A DNA stretch of 64,000 nt, taken from the NCBI RefSeq assembly GCF_037031225.1, contig NZ_JAYEZN010000001.1, positions 2,418,001-2,482,000 of the forward strand, in the 5' to 3' direction. This document shows positions 52,584-59,784 of the stretch, piece after piece. The DNA is from Halorientalis sp. LT38. GTDB taxonomy: Archaea; Halobacteriota; Halobacteria; Halobacteriales; Haloarculaceae. Within the stretch, counting starts at the first letter, position 1, and every line of letters begins with the position of its first letter. Made by a program: the position numbers and the translations under genes. A model generated the notes under the pieces. That model did not search any database, was not told the origin of the DNA, and was given only the letters and a program-made list of their open reading frames with translations.

Positions 52584-53036
52584 CTACTCTTCGGTGTAGT
52601 CCGATTTCTCGGGTTCGCCGCCGTTGCGGACCCAGGGGGTGCCTTCGCTGTCGCCGCCGGTCTTGTAGACGCCGCGAGCGGAGGCGACGTGGTGCTCGTC
52701 GGCGTCCCAGACGTCGATGTCGGTGACGGCGACGCTGCCGCCCATGCGCATGACCTCGGCCTCGGCGTGGAGGTCGTCGGTCGCGGGCGCGAGGTAGTCC
52801 ATGCGCATGTCGACGGTGGGGGTGACGTCGTGGGCCAGCGAGATGACAGCGGCGCCGCCGACGGTGTCGGCCAGCGAGTAGGTGACGCCGCCGTGGGCGA
52901 CGTCGCCGCCGGGGACGGAGGCGAGTTCCTCGCGCATCTCGACCCGGCCTTCGGCGTAGCCGTCGTCGGCCTCGGTCAGCTCGATGCCGACCAGGTTCGT
53001 AAATGGCATGTACGAGAAGATTTCTGTTACGTCCAT
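52584..53036 (-). CDS. PaaI-type thioesterase (hotdog fold)
   Basis: A 150-residue hotdog protein. FSYMPFTNLVGIELTEADDGYAEGRVEM leads to GDVAHGGVTYSLADTVGGAAV, the PaaI active-site turn (HGG) and helix, followed by VDMRMDYLAPA and the AEAEVMRMGGSVAVTDIDVWDAD strands. It hydrolyses acyl-CoA thioesters. The start at 53036 (MDVTEIF) is used. Its stop lies five bases from the AOR stop on the other strand. Confidence 0.82.
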   Translation of the reverse strand: MDVTEIFSYMPFTNLVGIELTEADDGYAEGRVEMREELASVPGGDVAHGGVTYSLADTVGGAAVISLAHDVTPTVDMRMDYLAPATDDLHAEAEVMRMGGSVAVTDIDVWDADEHHVASARGVYKTGGDSEGTPWVRNGGEPEKSDYTEE

Positions 53037-53143
53037 ACGCCTCCATACCACCACCGCAAAATAAGGGTTCAGAAGACAAACTGCCGCGACGTACCGCGGT
53101 CGGGGCCGCGCGACCGTGTCCCGGAGGGGGCCAGTGCCGAGAG

Positions 53144-53257
53144 ATGATCACGCAACACTCGACTCACGACGCCCGATCGCTCGCCGACCAGTCCGAGGCA
53201 CCGGTGACGGCTCACGCCGGACCGGTACCGCGCCAGCCCGGGGGTGATCGCCCGTGA
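53144..53257 (+). CDS. Possible short upstream ORF coupled to the Bat-like regulator
   Basis: A 37-codon frame (MITQHSTHDARSLADQ to PGGDRP). It ends TGA at 53255-53257, overlapping the GTG (53254) and touching the ATG (53257) of the regulator gene. The composition is not informative and no family is recognised. It could be a leader peptide that couples translation of the regulator, or a chance frame. Confidence 0.35.
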   Translation: MITQHSTHDARSLADQSEAPVTAHAGPVPRQPGGDRP

Positions 53258-53910
53258 TGCGATACTTCACGTTCACGTTCGTCCCGCTGGAGGACCGCTA
53301 CTTCCACCCGGCGCTGGCGGAGGCCAGGGATCAACCGGACATCACCCTCGAACAGATGAAGTACATCAATCTGTTCGAAGACGAGACAGGCATCGTCCTG
53401 CTCGGGGGCCGTGGCGACGAGTCCGCGGCCGCGGCGGTCATGCAGGACAACGACGACGTCATCGACTGGGAGCTGATCCCCGGCAACGACGGCTTCTACG
53501 CCTACATCCACTTCACCGGCCGCGAACCGGCGGTCGGACTGTTGAAACTACTCGACGAGTACCGACTCGTGCTCGAACTCCCACTCCGATTCACCAGCGA
53601 GGGCTACCTGCGGGTGACGGTCATCGGCACCGACGACCACATCCAGGAGGCGCTCCAGAACGTCCCGGAGGCCATCGACGCCCAGGCCACCCAGATGGGC
53701 GAGTACAACCCCGACGACGAGCGCGCCATCGCGGGCCTCACCAAGCGCCAGCGCGAAGTCCTCGAGGCCGCCGTCGAACTGGGCTACTACCAGGTCCCCC
53801 GCGAGGCAACCTACGAGGAGATCGCCGAGGTCTGTGACTGCACCGTCGGCACCGTCGGCGAACACCTCAACCGCATCGAGTCCCAGATCATCCACGCCTC
53901 GATGGACTGA
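53257..53910 (+). CDS. Bat-like HTH_10 transcriptional regulator
   Basis: A 217-residue regulator. The C-terminal HTH_10 (bacterio-opsin activator-type) domain reads LTKRQREVLEAAVELGYYQVPREATYEEIAE and then CDCTVGTVGEHLNRIESQII. The N-terminal 145 residues are a sensor-like alpha/beta region (FTFVPLEDRYFHPALAEARDQPDITLEQMKYINL) without known ligand motifs. Such proteins activate or repress local operons in haloarchaea. ATG at 53257 and GTG at 53254 are equivalent starts. Confidence 0.85.
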   Translation: MRYFTFTFVPLEDRYFHPALAEARDQPDITLEQMKYINLFEDETGIVLLGGRGDESAAAAVMQDNDDVIDWELIPGNDGFYAYIHFTGREPAVGLLKLLDEYRLVLELPLRFTSEGYLRVTVIGTDDHIQEALQNVPEAIDAQATQMGEYNPDDERAIAGLTKRQREVLEAAVELGYYQVPREATYEEIAEVCDCTVGTVGEHLNRIESQIIHASMD

Positions 53911-53973
53911 CCGGCCAGTAAATTTCGGCTGTCCTATCCCAACAATTATGTCCGAGAGTGCGATCCACCCTCC

Positions 53974-54885
53974 ATGGAGTCGAACGACACTCGACGCAGC
54001 ACCGCGCGGTCACGGCGAACGGTTCTCGCCGGACTGGGCTGTCTCACACTGACCGGCGTCGCGGGCGCGACCCCCGGACGGGGACGCGGTCGCGGGGGCG
54101 GATCCGGGTTTCCGCCGGCGGGAATCACGACCTGGGCGGAAGACGACGACGGCGACCGCATCGAGCGGACGCTCGGCGACGGCGAACTCTCGACGTTCGC
54201 GTCGGTCACGCCCTCGGGTCGGCCGAAGTACCTGGGCGTCCACCTGACGCGGGATGCGCTCTCGGGGCTGCCGTCGGCGAGCGAACTCGCGGAGAGCGAC
54301 GAGGGGCTGACCGTCCACGGGGCCCAGTCGCAGGAGTTCTTCGTGCCCTTCCCCGAGGCCGCGCCCGACCCGTTCACGTTCCTCGGGTTCTACTGGAACC
54401 CGGAGGGACACGTCCCGCCGGGCGTCTACGACCTGCCCCACTTCGACGTGCACTTTCACTTCCAGCCAGAGTCGGTCGTGGCGGACATCGACCCGGGCGT
54501 CGCCGAGTACCCGATCCCCGACGAGCGGATGCCGGAGGGGTACACGCGCCTCCCCAACCCCGCTGGGGAGTTCGACAGGGTGATCCACATGGGCGAACAC
54601 CTGGGCGATCCCGACGCCCCGGAGATGCAGGGTGAGACCTTCGAGAACACGCTCATCTGGGGCGCCCACGACGTCGACGGCGACGACGCGGGCGAACTCA
54701 CGTTCGTCGAGCCGATGGTGACCGTCGACTACCTGTCGGAACTTTCCGGCGTCGACGGCCGAGAGATCGCCCAGCCCGGGGTCTACCCGCAGGACGGCTG
54801 GTATCCGACACGCTACGCGGTCCGCGATCTCGGCGGTGACGGCGTGGCGATCGTTCTGGAAAAGTTCCGCCGGCAGTCTGCCTGA
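53974..54885 (+). CDS. Tat-exported protein, DUF5602/TTHB210-like
   Basis: A 303-residue protein with a twin-arginine leader (SRRTVLAGLGCLTLTGVAGA, residues 13-32). The mature part contains LGVHLTRDALSGLP, FLGFYWNPEGH, LPHFDVHFHFQ and later HMGEHLGDP, and resembles the TTHB210-like/DUF5602 family as I remember it. The paired HxHxH-type histidines (FDVHFHFQ) could bind metal. The role is unknown. The leader predicts folded export across the membrane. It converges on a zinc-finger gene. Confidence 0.7.
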   Translation: MESNDTRRSTARSRRTVLAGLGCLTLTGVAGATPGRGRGRGGGSGFPPAGITTWAEDDDGDRIERTLGDGELSTFASVTPSGRPKYLGVHLTRDALSGLPSASELAESDEGLTVHGAQSQEFFVPFPEAAPDPFTFLGFYWNPEGHVPPGVYDLPHFDVHFHFQPESVVADIDPGVAEYPIPDERMPEGYTRLPNPAGEFDRVIHMGEHLGDPDAPEMQGETFENTLIWGAHDVDGDDAGELTFVEPMVTVDYLSELSGVDGREIAQPGVYPQDGWYPTRYAVRDLGGDGVAIVLEKFRRQSA

Positions 54886-54888
54886 GCG

Positions 54889-55053
54889 TCAGGCGACGAT
54901 TCCGGCCCAGTCGCAGTCCGTGCAGGCCAGGACGCCCTGGCCGTCGACGACCCGCTCGTCGCACGCCGGACAGTCGGCCTCGTGTGTCGATACCGTGTAG
55001 CGTTCGCTCCCGAACCAGTCCTCCGCCGTCGTCGGTTTGTGCTGTAGGTGCAT
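54889..55053 (-). CDS. Small zinc-ribbon protein
   Basis: A 54-residue protein, MHLQHKPTTAEDWFGSERY at the start, with knuckles CPACDE (about 29-34) and CTDCDW (about 45-50), closing AGIVA. The layout is that of haloarchaeal small zinc-finger proteins (HVO_2901 type, from memory). The start at 55053 is the only Met. It lies in a short gap between the Tat-exported protein and an orphan intergenic region. Function is unknown. Confidence 0.7.
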   Translation of the reverse strand: MHLQHKPTTAEDWFGSERYTVSTHEADCPACDERVVDGQGVLACTDCDWAGIVA

Positions 55054-55393
55054 GGTTCACTCCGGTCGACGGTTCGCGCTCGCGGCGACGCGGTGGCCCC
55101 TCGTCCACCGCCGTCCGCGCCCGGACCCGGTGGCCCCTCGCGCAGACCGTCGCTCCCTCCCTCGTTCTACGTCGGACTCCCATATAGCGATAGCCCCTTT
55201 TACGTGCGAAATCGCCGGACGTGGGTGGGGCGGCCGTAGCTCCTTAAACACATACAAAGACGGTCCCGGGTCGAGACGCGGCGGTGGCTCGGCGTCGCTG
55301 AAGGGGCGGCTCGGGGAAAAGCTCTCGTCACACGGGGCTCGGAGGGGGTAACCCTTCGTCACTGCCGCCCGCTTTTGGTACCCGACCGTTCGG
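55054..55393. other. 340-base intergenic region, no gene recognised
   Basis: It contains two copies of cggtggcccctcg (about 55090-55102 and 55129-55141), AT-rich boxes catatag, ccttttacg and ccttaaacac on the plus strand (with mirror elements for the minus strand), and GC-rich sequence near the end of the NUDIX-fusion gene. An unannotated small RNA is possible but not supported by structure that I can see. Confidence 0.4.
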
Positions 55394-56680
55394 CTAAGCC
55401 TTTGCGTTCCAGTCGGCGAGGTCGCGGTGGGCCTCGGCGACCGACCCGATCTCGTCTCCGTCGAGCAGGCCGTCCTCGGTGACGAGGCCGGCGACGAGGT
55501 CCGGCGGCGTCACGTCGAACAGCGGGGCCGCCACCGAGAGAGCCGCGTCGCCGTCGTAGACCGTCGCCGGGTCGGCCGATTCGAGGTGGGGGTCGGCCTC
55601 GGGACTCACCTTGTCCCGGGCCGCGACGACGTAGAGGGGAACGGCTTCACGGGCGGCGGCGAGCGCGAGCGCGCGCGTCCCGACCTTGTTCACCACGCTC
55701 CCGTCCGCGAGGACGGTGTCGGCGCCGACGAGCGCGGCGTCGTAAGCCCCCTCGGCCAGGAGCCACGGGAGCGCCGCGTCCGGAGCCAGCGTCACGTCGT
55801 CGCCGGCCTCGGCGCGGCGCTCCGCGACGCCGACGCCCTCCCCGCCGGGCCGGGACTCGCCGACCAGCAGGCGATCGGGATCGGCCGACGACAGGACGCG
55901 CTCGACGGTGCCCGACCGCGAGAGCGTCACCAGGCTCTCCCCCGCCACCCGCTCTGCGGCGCGGTCCGCGGCGGCGTCGTCGGCGGCCAGCGCCGCCTCG
56001 ATTCCCTCGTGGGCAGAGCTTTCGACCGCGGACGCGGTCCGATCACCGGCCGCCTGCATGACCCGGTTGACGCGGTTGCGGACGACGGTCATCGACGGCC
56101 GGGCGGCCAGCAGGGCGCGGGCGCGGTCGGCGAGGGTGGCCCAGTCGCCAGCATCGCGTTCGACCGCGAGAGCGGCGTCGTCGCGGAGCACTTCGAGCGC
56201 GCGCACGGAGAGATACGCGGCACCGTGGTCGCGGTCGTCGGCGACGGTGTCGACTGTCGGGCGCACCCGGTCGTAGGATGTCCAGAGTTTCGGGACCGTC
56301 TGGCGGCGCAGGATGGCCGTCGGCGGGACCCACTCGCACTCGGTCGTCTCTGCGTCTAGTGTCACGTTGCGGGACGCGCAGTCGAAGAGGAAGGGGTGGA
56401 CCAGCCAGCGCCGGTCCAGATCCGCGTCTTCGACGGGGAAGGGGTCGCCGCGGCGGACGAGCGTGACGGCGTCGGCCAGCCCAGTCTCCTCGGCGATCTC
56501 CCGGCGAGCGGCCGCCTCGGGCGTCGAGTCGGGATCGGTCGCCGTTTCCGACTCGCGGGCGACGTGACCGGCGACCCCGCCCCATCTTCCCCTGTAGGAC
56601 CCCACGGTCTCGCTCCGCCGGAGGAGGAGGACGGCCCCACGGTTGCGAAGAAAGCAGGTGACGACGGGCGTCTCGTCCAT
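55394..56680 (-). CDS. NUDIX hydrolase fused to an eIF2B-alpha-like domain
   Basis: A 428-residue two-domain protein. Residues 1-150 are NUDIX: the box runs GHVARES to AARREIAEETGL (G-x5-E-x7-REUXEEXGU with an insertion in the first loop). Residues about 190-425 match the eIF2B-alpha / ribose-1,5-bisphosphate isomerase family: RPSMTVVRNRVNRVM, LLVGESRPGGEG, ALVGADTVLADGSVVNKVGT and PLFDVTPPDLV. The fusion suggests a nucleotide- or sugar-phosphate-handling enzyme rather than a translation factor. The start at 56680 precedes the NUDIX strand. Confidence 0.85.
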   Translation of the reverse strand: MDETPVVTCFLRNRGAVLLLRRSETVGSYRGRWGGVAGHVARESETATDPDSTPEAAARREIAEETGLADAVTLVRRGDPFPVEDADLDRRWLVHPFLFDCASRNVTLDAETTECEWVPPTAILRRQTVPKLWTSYDRVRPTVDTVADDRDHGAAYLSVRALEVLRDDAALAVERDAGDWATLADRARALLAARPSMTVVRNRVNRVMQAAGDRTASAVESSAHEGIEAALAADDAAADRAAERVAGESLVTLSRSGTVERVLSSADPDRLLVGESRPGGEGVGVAERRAEAGDDVTLAPDAALPWLLAEGAYDAALVGADTVLADGSVVNKVGTRALALAAAREAVPLYVVAARDKVSPEADPHLESADPATVYDGDAALSVAAPLFDVTPPDLVAGLVTEDGLLDGDEIGSVAEAHRDLADWNAKA

Positions 56681-56779
56681 GGTCGGGGCTCGACGGGGAC
56701 GGGCAAAAATCCGCGGGCCGGGGGCTGGACGAGCGAGCGGCGGGGGACGGCTTTTGCCGCCGCGGTCGGAAGGAGGCGT

Positions 56780-57277
56780 ATGGAAGTGGCCATCGTCAGC
56801 GACACGCACGTCCCGTCCCGGATCGCGCGCATCCCCGACTGGGTTCGCGACCGGCTACGGGAGGCCGACCACGTGATCCACGCCGGGGACTTCGACTCCG
56901 CGGCGGCGCTGGCCACCGTCGAGGACCTCGCCAGCGGCCTCACCGCCGTCTCGGGGAACACCGATGCCGGACTCGGACTGCCAGGGGTCGCGACCACGAC
57001 GCTCGGCGGGGTCGAGTTCGTCGTCACGCACGGGACTGGCAGTCCGGTCGGGTACGAGGACCGGGTCGCGGAGACTGTCCGGGAGGAGGCCGGCCCCGGT
57101 CCGACAGTCGGCGTCGCCGGCCACACCCACCGGGTCCTCGACGAGACGGTCGGGGGCGTCCGACTGCTCAACCCGGGGAGCGCGACGGGCGCGCCCCCGG
57201 CCACGACCGTCACGATGCTGACCGCGACGGTCGCGGACGGGGACCTATCGGTCGAGCGTCACGAACGCGACCGGTGA
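56780..57277 (+). CDS. YfcE/MJ0936-type phosphodiesterase
   Basis: A 165-residue calcineurin-fold metallophosphoesterase. The metal motifs are SDTH (7-10), GDFD (near 35), GNTD (near 60), TH (near 81) and GHTHR (near 108). Family members are phosphodiesterases of unknown physiological substrate. An aggagg lies three bases before the ATG, closer than usual for a Shine-Dalgarno site. It is divergent from the NUDIX-fusion gene. Confidence 0.85.
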   Translation: MEVAIVSDTHVPSRIARIPDWVRDRLREADHVIHAGDFDSAAALATVEDLASGLTAVSGNTDAGLGLPGVATTTLGGVEFVVTHGTGSPVGYEDRVAETVREEAGPGPTVGVAGHTHRVLDETVGGVRLLNPGSATGAPPATTVTMLTATVADGDLSVERHERDR

Positions 57278-57621
57278 TCGGGCCGAATTCCTACGACGGA
57301 AATCGAAGGGCTGCAGAGGTTTGCTGGCACGTCACAAGGTACTTAATGGTACTCAGATCTATGGCAGAAATTAAATACGGGATTCGCTCGTAGGTATTCG
57401 TGTACAGGGTATGTTGGACCCGGTCGAGGGGATCGCGTCGGGTCCGTCTCGTTCGGAGCGGACCCGCGAGTCGACGTGGGGGCGACGGCGGACCGCGGCG
57501 TCCGTCACCGCTCCAGGTCCCTGTGGGGGGACGGAGACGGCCATCGTAGCCGGCGACGAGACCGTCGGTTTCGCCAGTCCGACATGCCGGTAGCAACCAG
57601 CGACACGACGGAGGTAACACA
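57278..57621. other. 344-base intergenic region with AT-rich promoter elements
   Basis: ggtacttaatggtac (about 57339-57353, nearly palindromic) and gaaattaaatacg (about 57367-57379) are strong TATA-like elements far upstream of the coiled-coil gene, so its transcript may have a leader of roughly 200 bases. A 60-codon frame at 57411-57593 has no convincing features. Confidence 0.45.
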
Positions 57622-58293
57622 ATGAGCGAAGACAGCAACTCACCGATCAGCACGATCTTCGAGGTGCAGCGTCGGACGATCGAAACCGGGCAGGACGTCA
57701 TCGAGCAGACGCTCAAGGTCCCGAAGGCGGCCAACGAGTCGCTCCACGGCACCATCGGCGACCAGAAACAGGCCCAGCAGGACACGGTCAAGTTCGTCCA
57801 GGACACGATCGACCAGCTGCTGGACACGCTCGAGTCCGCCACGCCCGAGCAGGGCGAGGAGACGGTCCAGGACATCCGCGAGGCCGTCGACGAGGGCTTC
57901 GAGGAGATCCTCGAACAGCACGAGGAGGCCCTCGACCAGCTCGACGATACCTACGAGGACAGCCTCGACCTCTACGAGGAGCAGCTCGACCAGACCCTCG
58001 AGATCATCGACAAGCAGTTCGAGGTCCTGCTCGAGGCCAACGAGACCGTCGAGGAGCAGACCGTCGACGCCCTCGACGAACTCGTCCAGCAGTTCGAGGA
58101 GCTCCAGGAAGAGGTCAGCGAGCAGGCAGAGGACCTCGGCGGCCGCTTCGAGGAGCAGGCCGAGGAGTTCGAGGAAGCGCTCGGCGACCAGATCGACCGC
58201 TACCGTGAGCAGGTCGACGACCTGCAGGAGCAGTTCGAGGAGCTGCCCGAGGAGATCGGCTCCGACGACGACGGCGACACCGCGGAAGCGTAA
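57622..58293 (+). CDS. Long coiled-coil protein, phasin-like
   Basis: A 223-residue, almost wholly helical acidic protein. The start ISTIFEVQRRTIETGQDVIEQTLKVPK resembles phasin-type granule proteins, and continuous heptads run from about 60 to 210 (DEGFEEILEQHEEALDQLDD, LEEVSEQAEDLGGRFEEQ). Phasins coat polyhydroxyalkanoate granules; a phasin role is plausible but not shown, and a structural partner for the downstream membrane protein is equally possible. It precedes the DUF445 gene by 210 bases on the same strand. Confidence 0.65.
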   Translation: MSEDSNSPISTIFEVQRRTIETGQDVIEQTLKVPKAANESLHGTIGDQKQAQQDTVKFVQDTIDQLLDTLESATPEQGEETVQDIREAVDEGFEEILEQHEEALDQLDDTYEDSLDLYEEQLDQTLEIIDKQFEVLLEANETVEEQTVDALDELVQQFEELQEEVSEQAEDLGGRFEEQAEEFEEALGDQIDRYREQVDDLQEQFEELPEEIGSDDDGDTAEA

Positions 58294-58503
58294 CGGCTCC
58301 GGCCCGCGGCACCGCGCCGCGCCGGTTCCTGTCGTACCGGGCGTTTCGGATGAGGGGGTTTCACATGCGACGACCGAGACAGTACAGTCACGAGACGGAT
58401 GTGGGGGCACAACGAGCACCGGGGGGAGCGACGGCGAAGCGACGACGGTGACCGGACCGACGGCGACCGGCCACCGCGTCCCGCGAGGGGTGACTGAGCC
58501 GAG
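58294..58503. other. Gap between the coiled-coil and DUF445 genes
   Basis: GC-rich with short alternative frames (a 33-codon one starts at 58351) but no terminator-like hairpin with a T-run. The two genes could be co-transcribed. Confidence 0.35.
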
Positions 58504-59784
58504 ATGGTCCCCTCGATCGACTGGACGCTGGTGTTGATCCCGCCGATCACCGGGATCATCGGGTACGTCACCAACTGGGTCGGAATCCGACTCCTCTTTC
58601 ACCCGCTGGATTTCCACGGGTTCAAGATGCCCGGCCTGAAGCAACTGGCGCCGATGCTCCCGATGAAGATCCAGCAGATCCCGGGGGTGATGGAGGGCAA
58701 GATCGGCTGGCAGGGGATCATTCCCTCCAGATCGGCGAAGATGGGGAGCATCGCATACGACACCTCCATCGCCAAACTCGCGAGCCAGCGGGAGTTCTAC
58801 GAGCGGTTCGACCCCGACCGGATCGCCCAGCACATCGTCACCGAGTCCAGGGACAACGTCCACGCCTACGTCGACGACCTGATGAGCCGGGAGCAGCCAG
58901 TGGTCTGGAGCAGTATCCCGGACGGCTCCCGGAAGTTCGTCCACTCGCAGATCGAAGACCAGCTTCCGGCAGTCACCGACCGGATCGTCCAGGCGACGGC
59001 CGAGCACATCGACGAACTGCTGAGCCTGAAACTGATGGTGATCGACTACCTGGACGAGCACCCCGAACTGCTCAACCGACTGTTCCTGGAGGTCGGCGAG
59101 GAGGAACTGCAGTTCCTGGTCAACTCCGGCTTCTACTTCGGGACGCTTTTGGGCGTGTTCTCGATCCCCCTCTTCGTGTTCTTCGGGGGCGCGTGGTGGG
59201 TGCTCCCGGTCTCGGGGGTGTTCGTGGGCTACTTCACGAACTACATCGCGATCAAGGCCATCTTCAACCCGCAAGAGCCGATCGAGATCGGGCCGTTCAC
59301 GATCCAGGGACTGTTCATCCAGCGCCAGGAGGAGGTCTCCGAGCGCTACGCCGAGATCGTCGCCGAGGAGATCATCACGATCGGCAACGTCACGGAGAAC
59401 CTGCTGTACGGGAAGCGTTCGGACCGGACCCGGCAGTTGATCGAGGAGGCGATCCGGCCCTCGCTCGACGAGGCCCTCGGGATGGTGGCTCCGGTCGTCC
59501 GGATCGCGACGGGCGACCGTCGCTACGAGGAGATCCGGGAGGCGCTGGCGACCGAGGGCGTCGAGTACGGGCTCGAACCGCTCAAGGACAGCGACTTCAA
59601 CCGGGAACGGAGCGTCGCGATCCAGCACCTGATCTCGAGCCGGATGCAGGAGTTACCCCCACAAGACTTTACCATGACGCTGCGTTCTGCTTTCAAGGAA
59701 GACGAGTGGCTGCTCATCGGCATCGGGGCGGCGCTCGGGTTCGTCGCGGGGTGGATCCAGCTACTGGTGGTGACCACGATATGA
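58504..59784 (+). CDS. DUF445 family membrane protein
   Basis: A 426-residue protein with paired DUF445 hallmark segments: IIGYVTNWVGIRLLFHP near the N-terminus and VGYFTNYIAIKAIFNPQEPI near 250, each preceded by hydrophobic helices (WTLVLIPPITGI; LLGVFSIPLFVFFGGAWWVLPV), plus a final helix (WLLIGIGAALGFVAGWIQLLVV). Long charged helical regions lie between. The family's function is unknown. The stop overlaps the ATG of the next gene (ATGA), so the two proteins are translationally coupled. Confidence 0.88.
   Translation: MVPSIDWTLVLIPPITGIIGYVTNWVGIRLLFHPLDFHGFKMPGLKQLAPMLPMKIQQIPGVMEGKIGWQGIIPSRSAKMGSIAYDTSIAKLASQREFYERFDPDRIAQHIVTESRDNVHAYVDDLMSREQPVVWSSIPDGSRKFVHSQIEDQLPAVTDRIVQATAEHIDELLSLKLMVIDYLDEHPELLNRLFLEVGEEELQFLVNSGFYFGTLLGVFSIPLFVFFGGAWWVLPVSGVFVGYFTNYIAIKAIFNPQEPIEIGPFTIQGLFIQRQEEVSERYAEIVAEEIITIGNVTENLLYGKRSDRTRQLIEEAIRPSLDEALGMVAPVVRIATGDRRYEEIREALATEGVEYGLEPLKDSDFNRERSVAIQHLISSRMQELPPQDFTMTLRSAFKEDEWLLIGIGAALGFVAGWIQLLVVTTI

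Noticed and set aside
57411-57593. A 60-codon frame between two TATA-like elements and the coiled-coil gene
   Set aside because: No hydrophobic, zinc or repeat features and an Arg/Thr-rich shadow-like composition; left as intergenic.
58351-58452. A 33-codon frame (MRGFHMRRPRQ) between the coiled-coil and DUF445 genes
   Set aside because: Strongly basic in an acidic proteome, with no supporting signal; probably chance.
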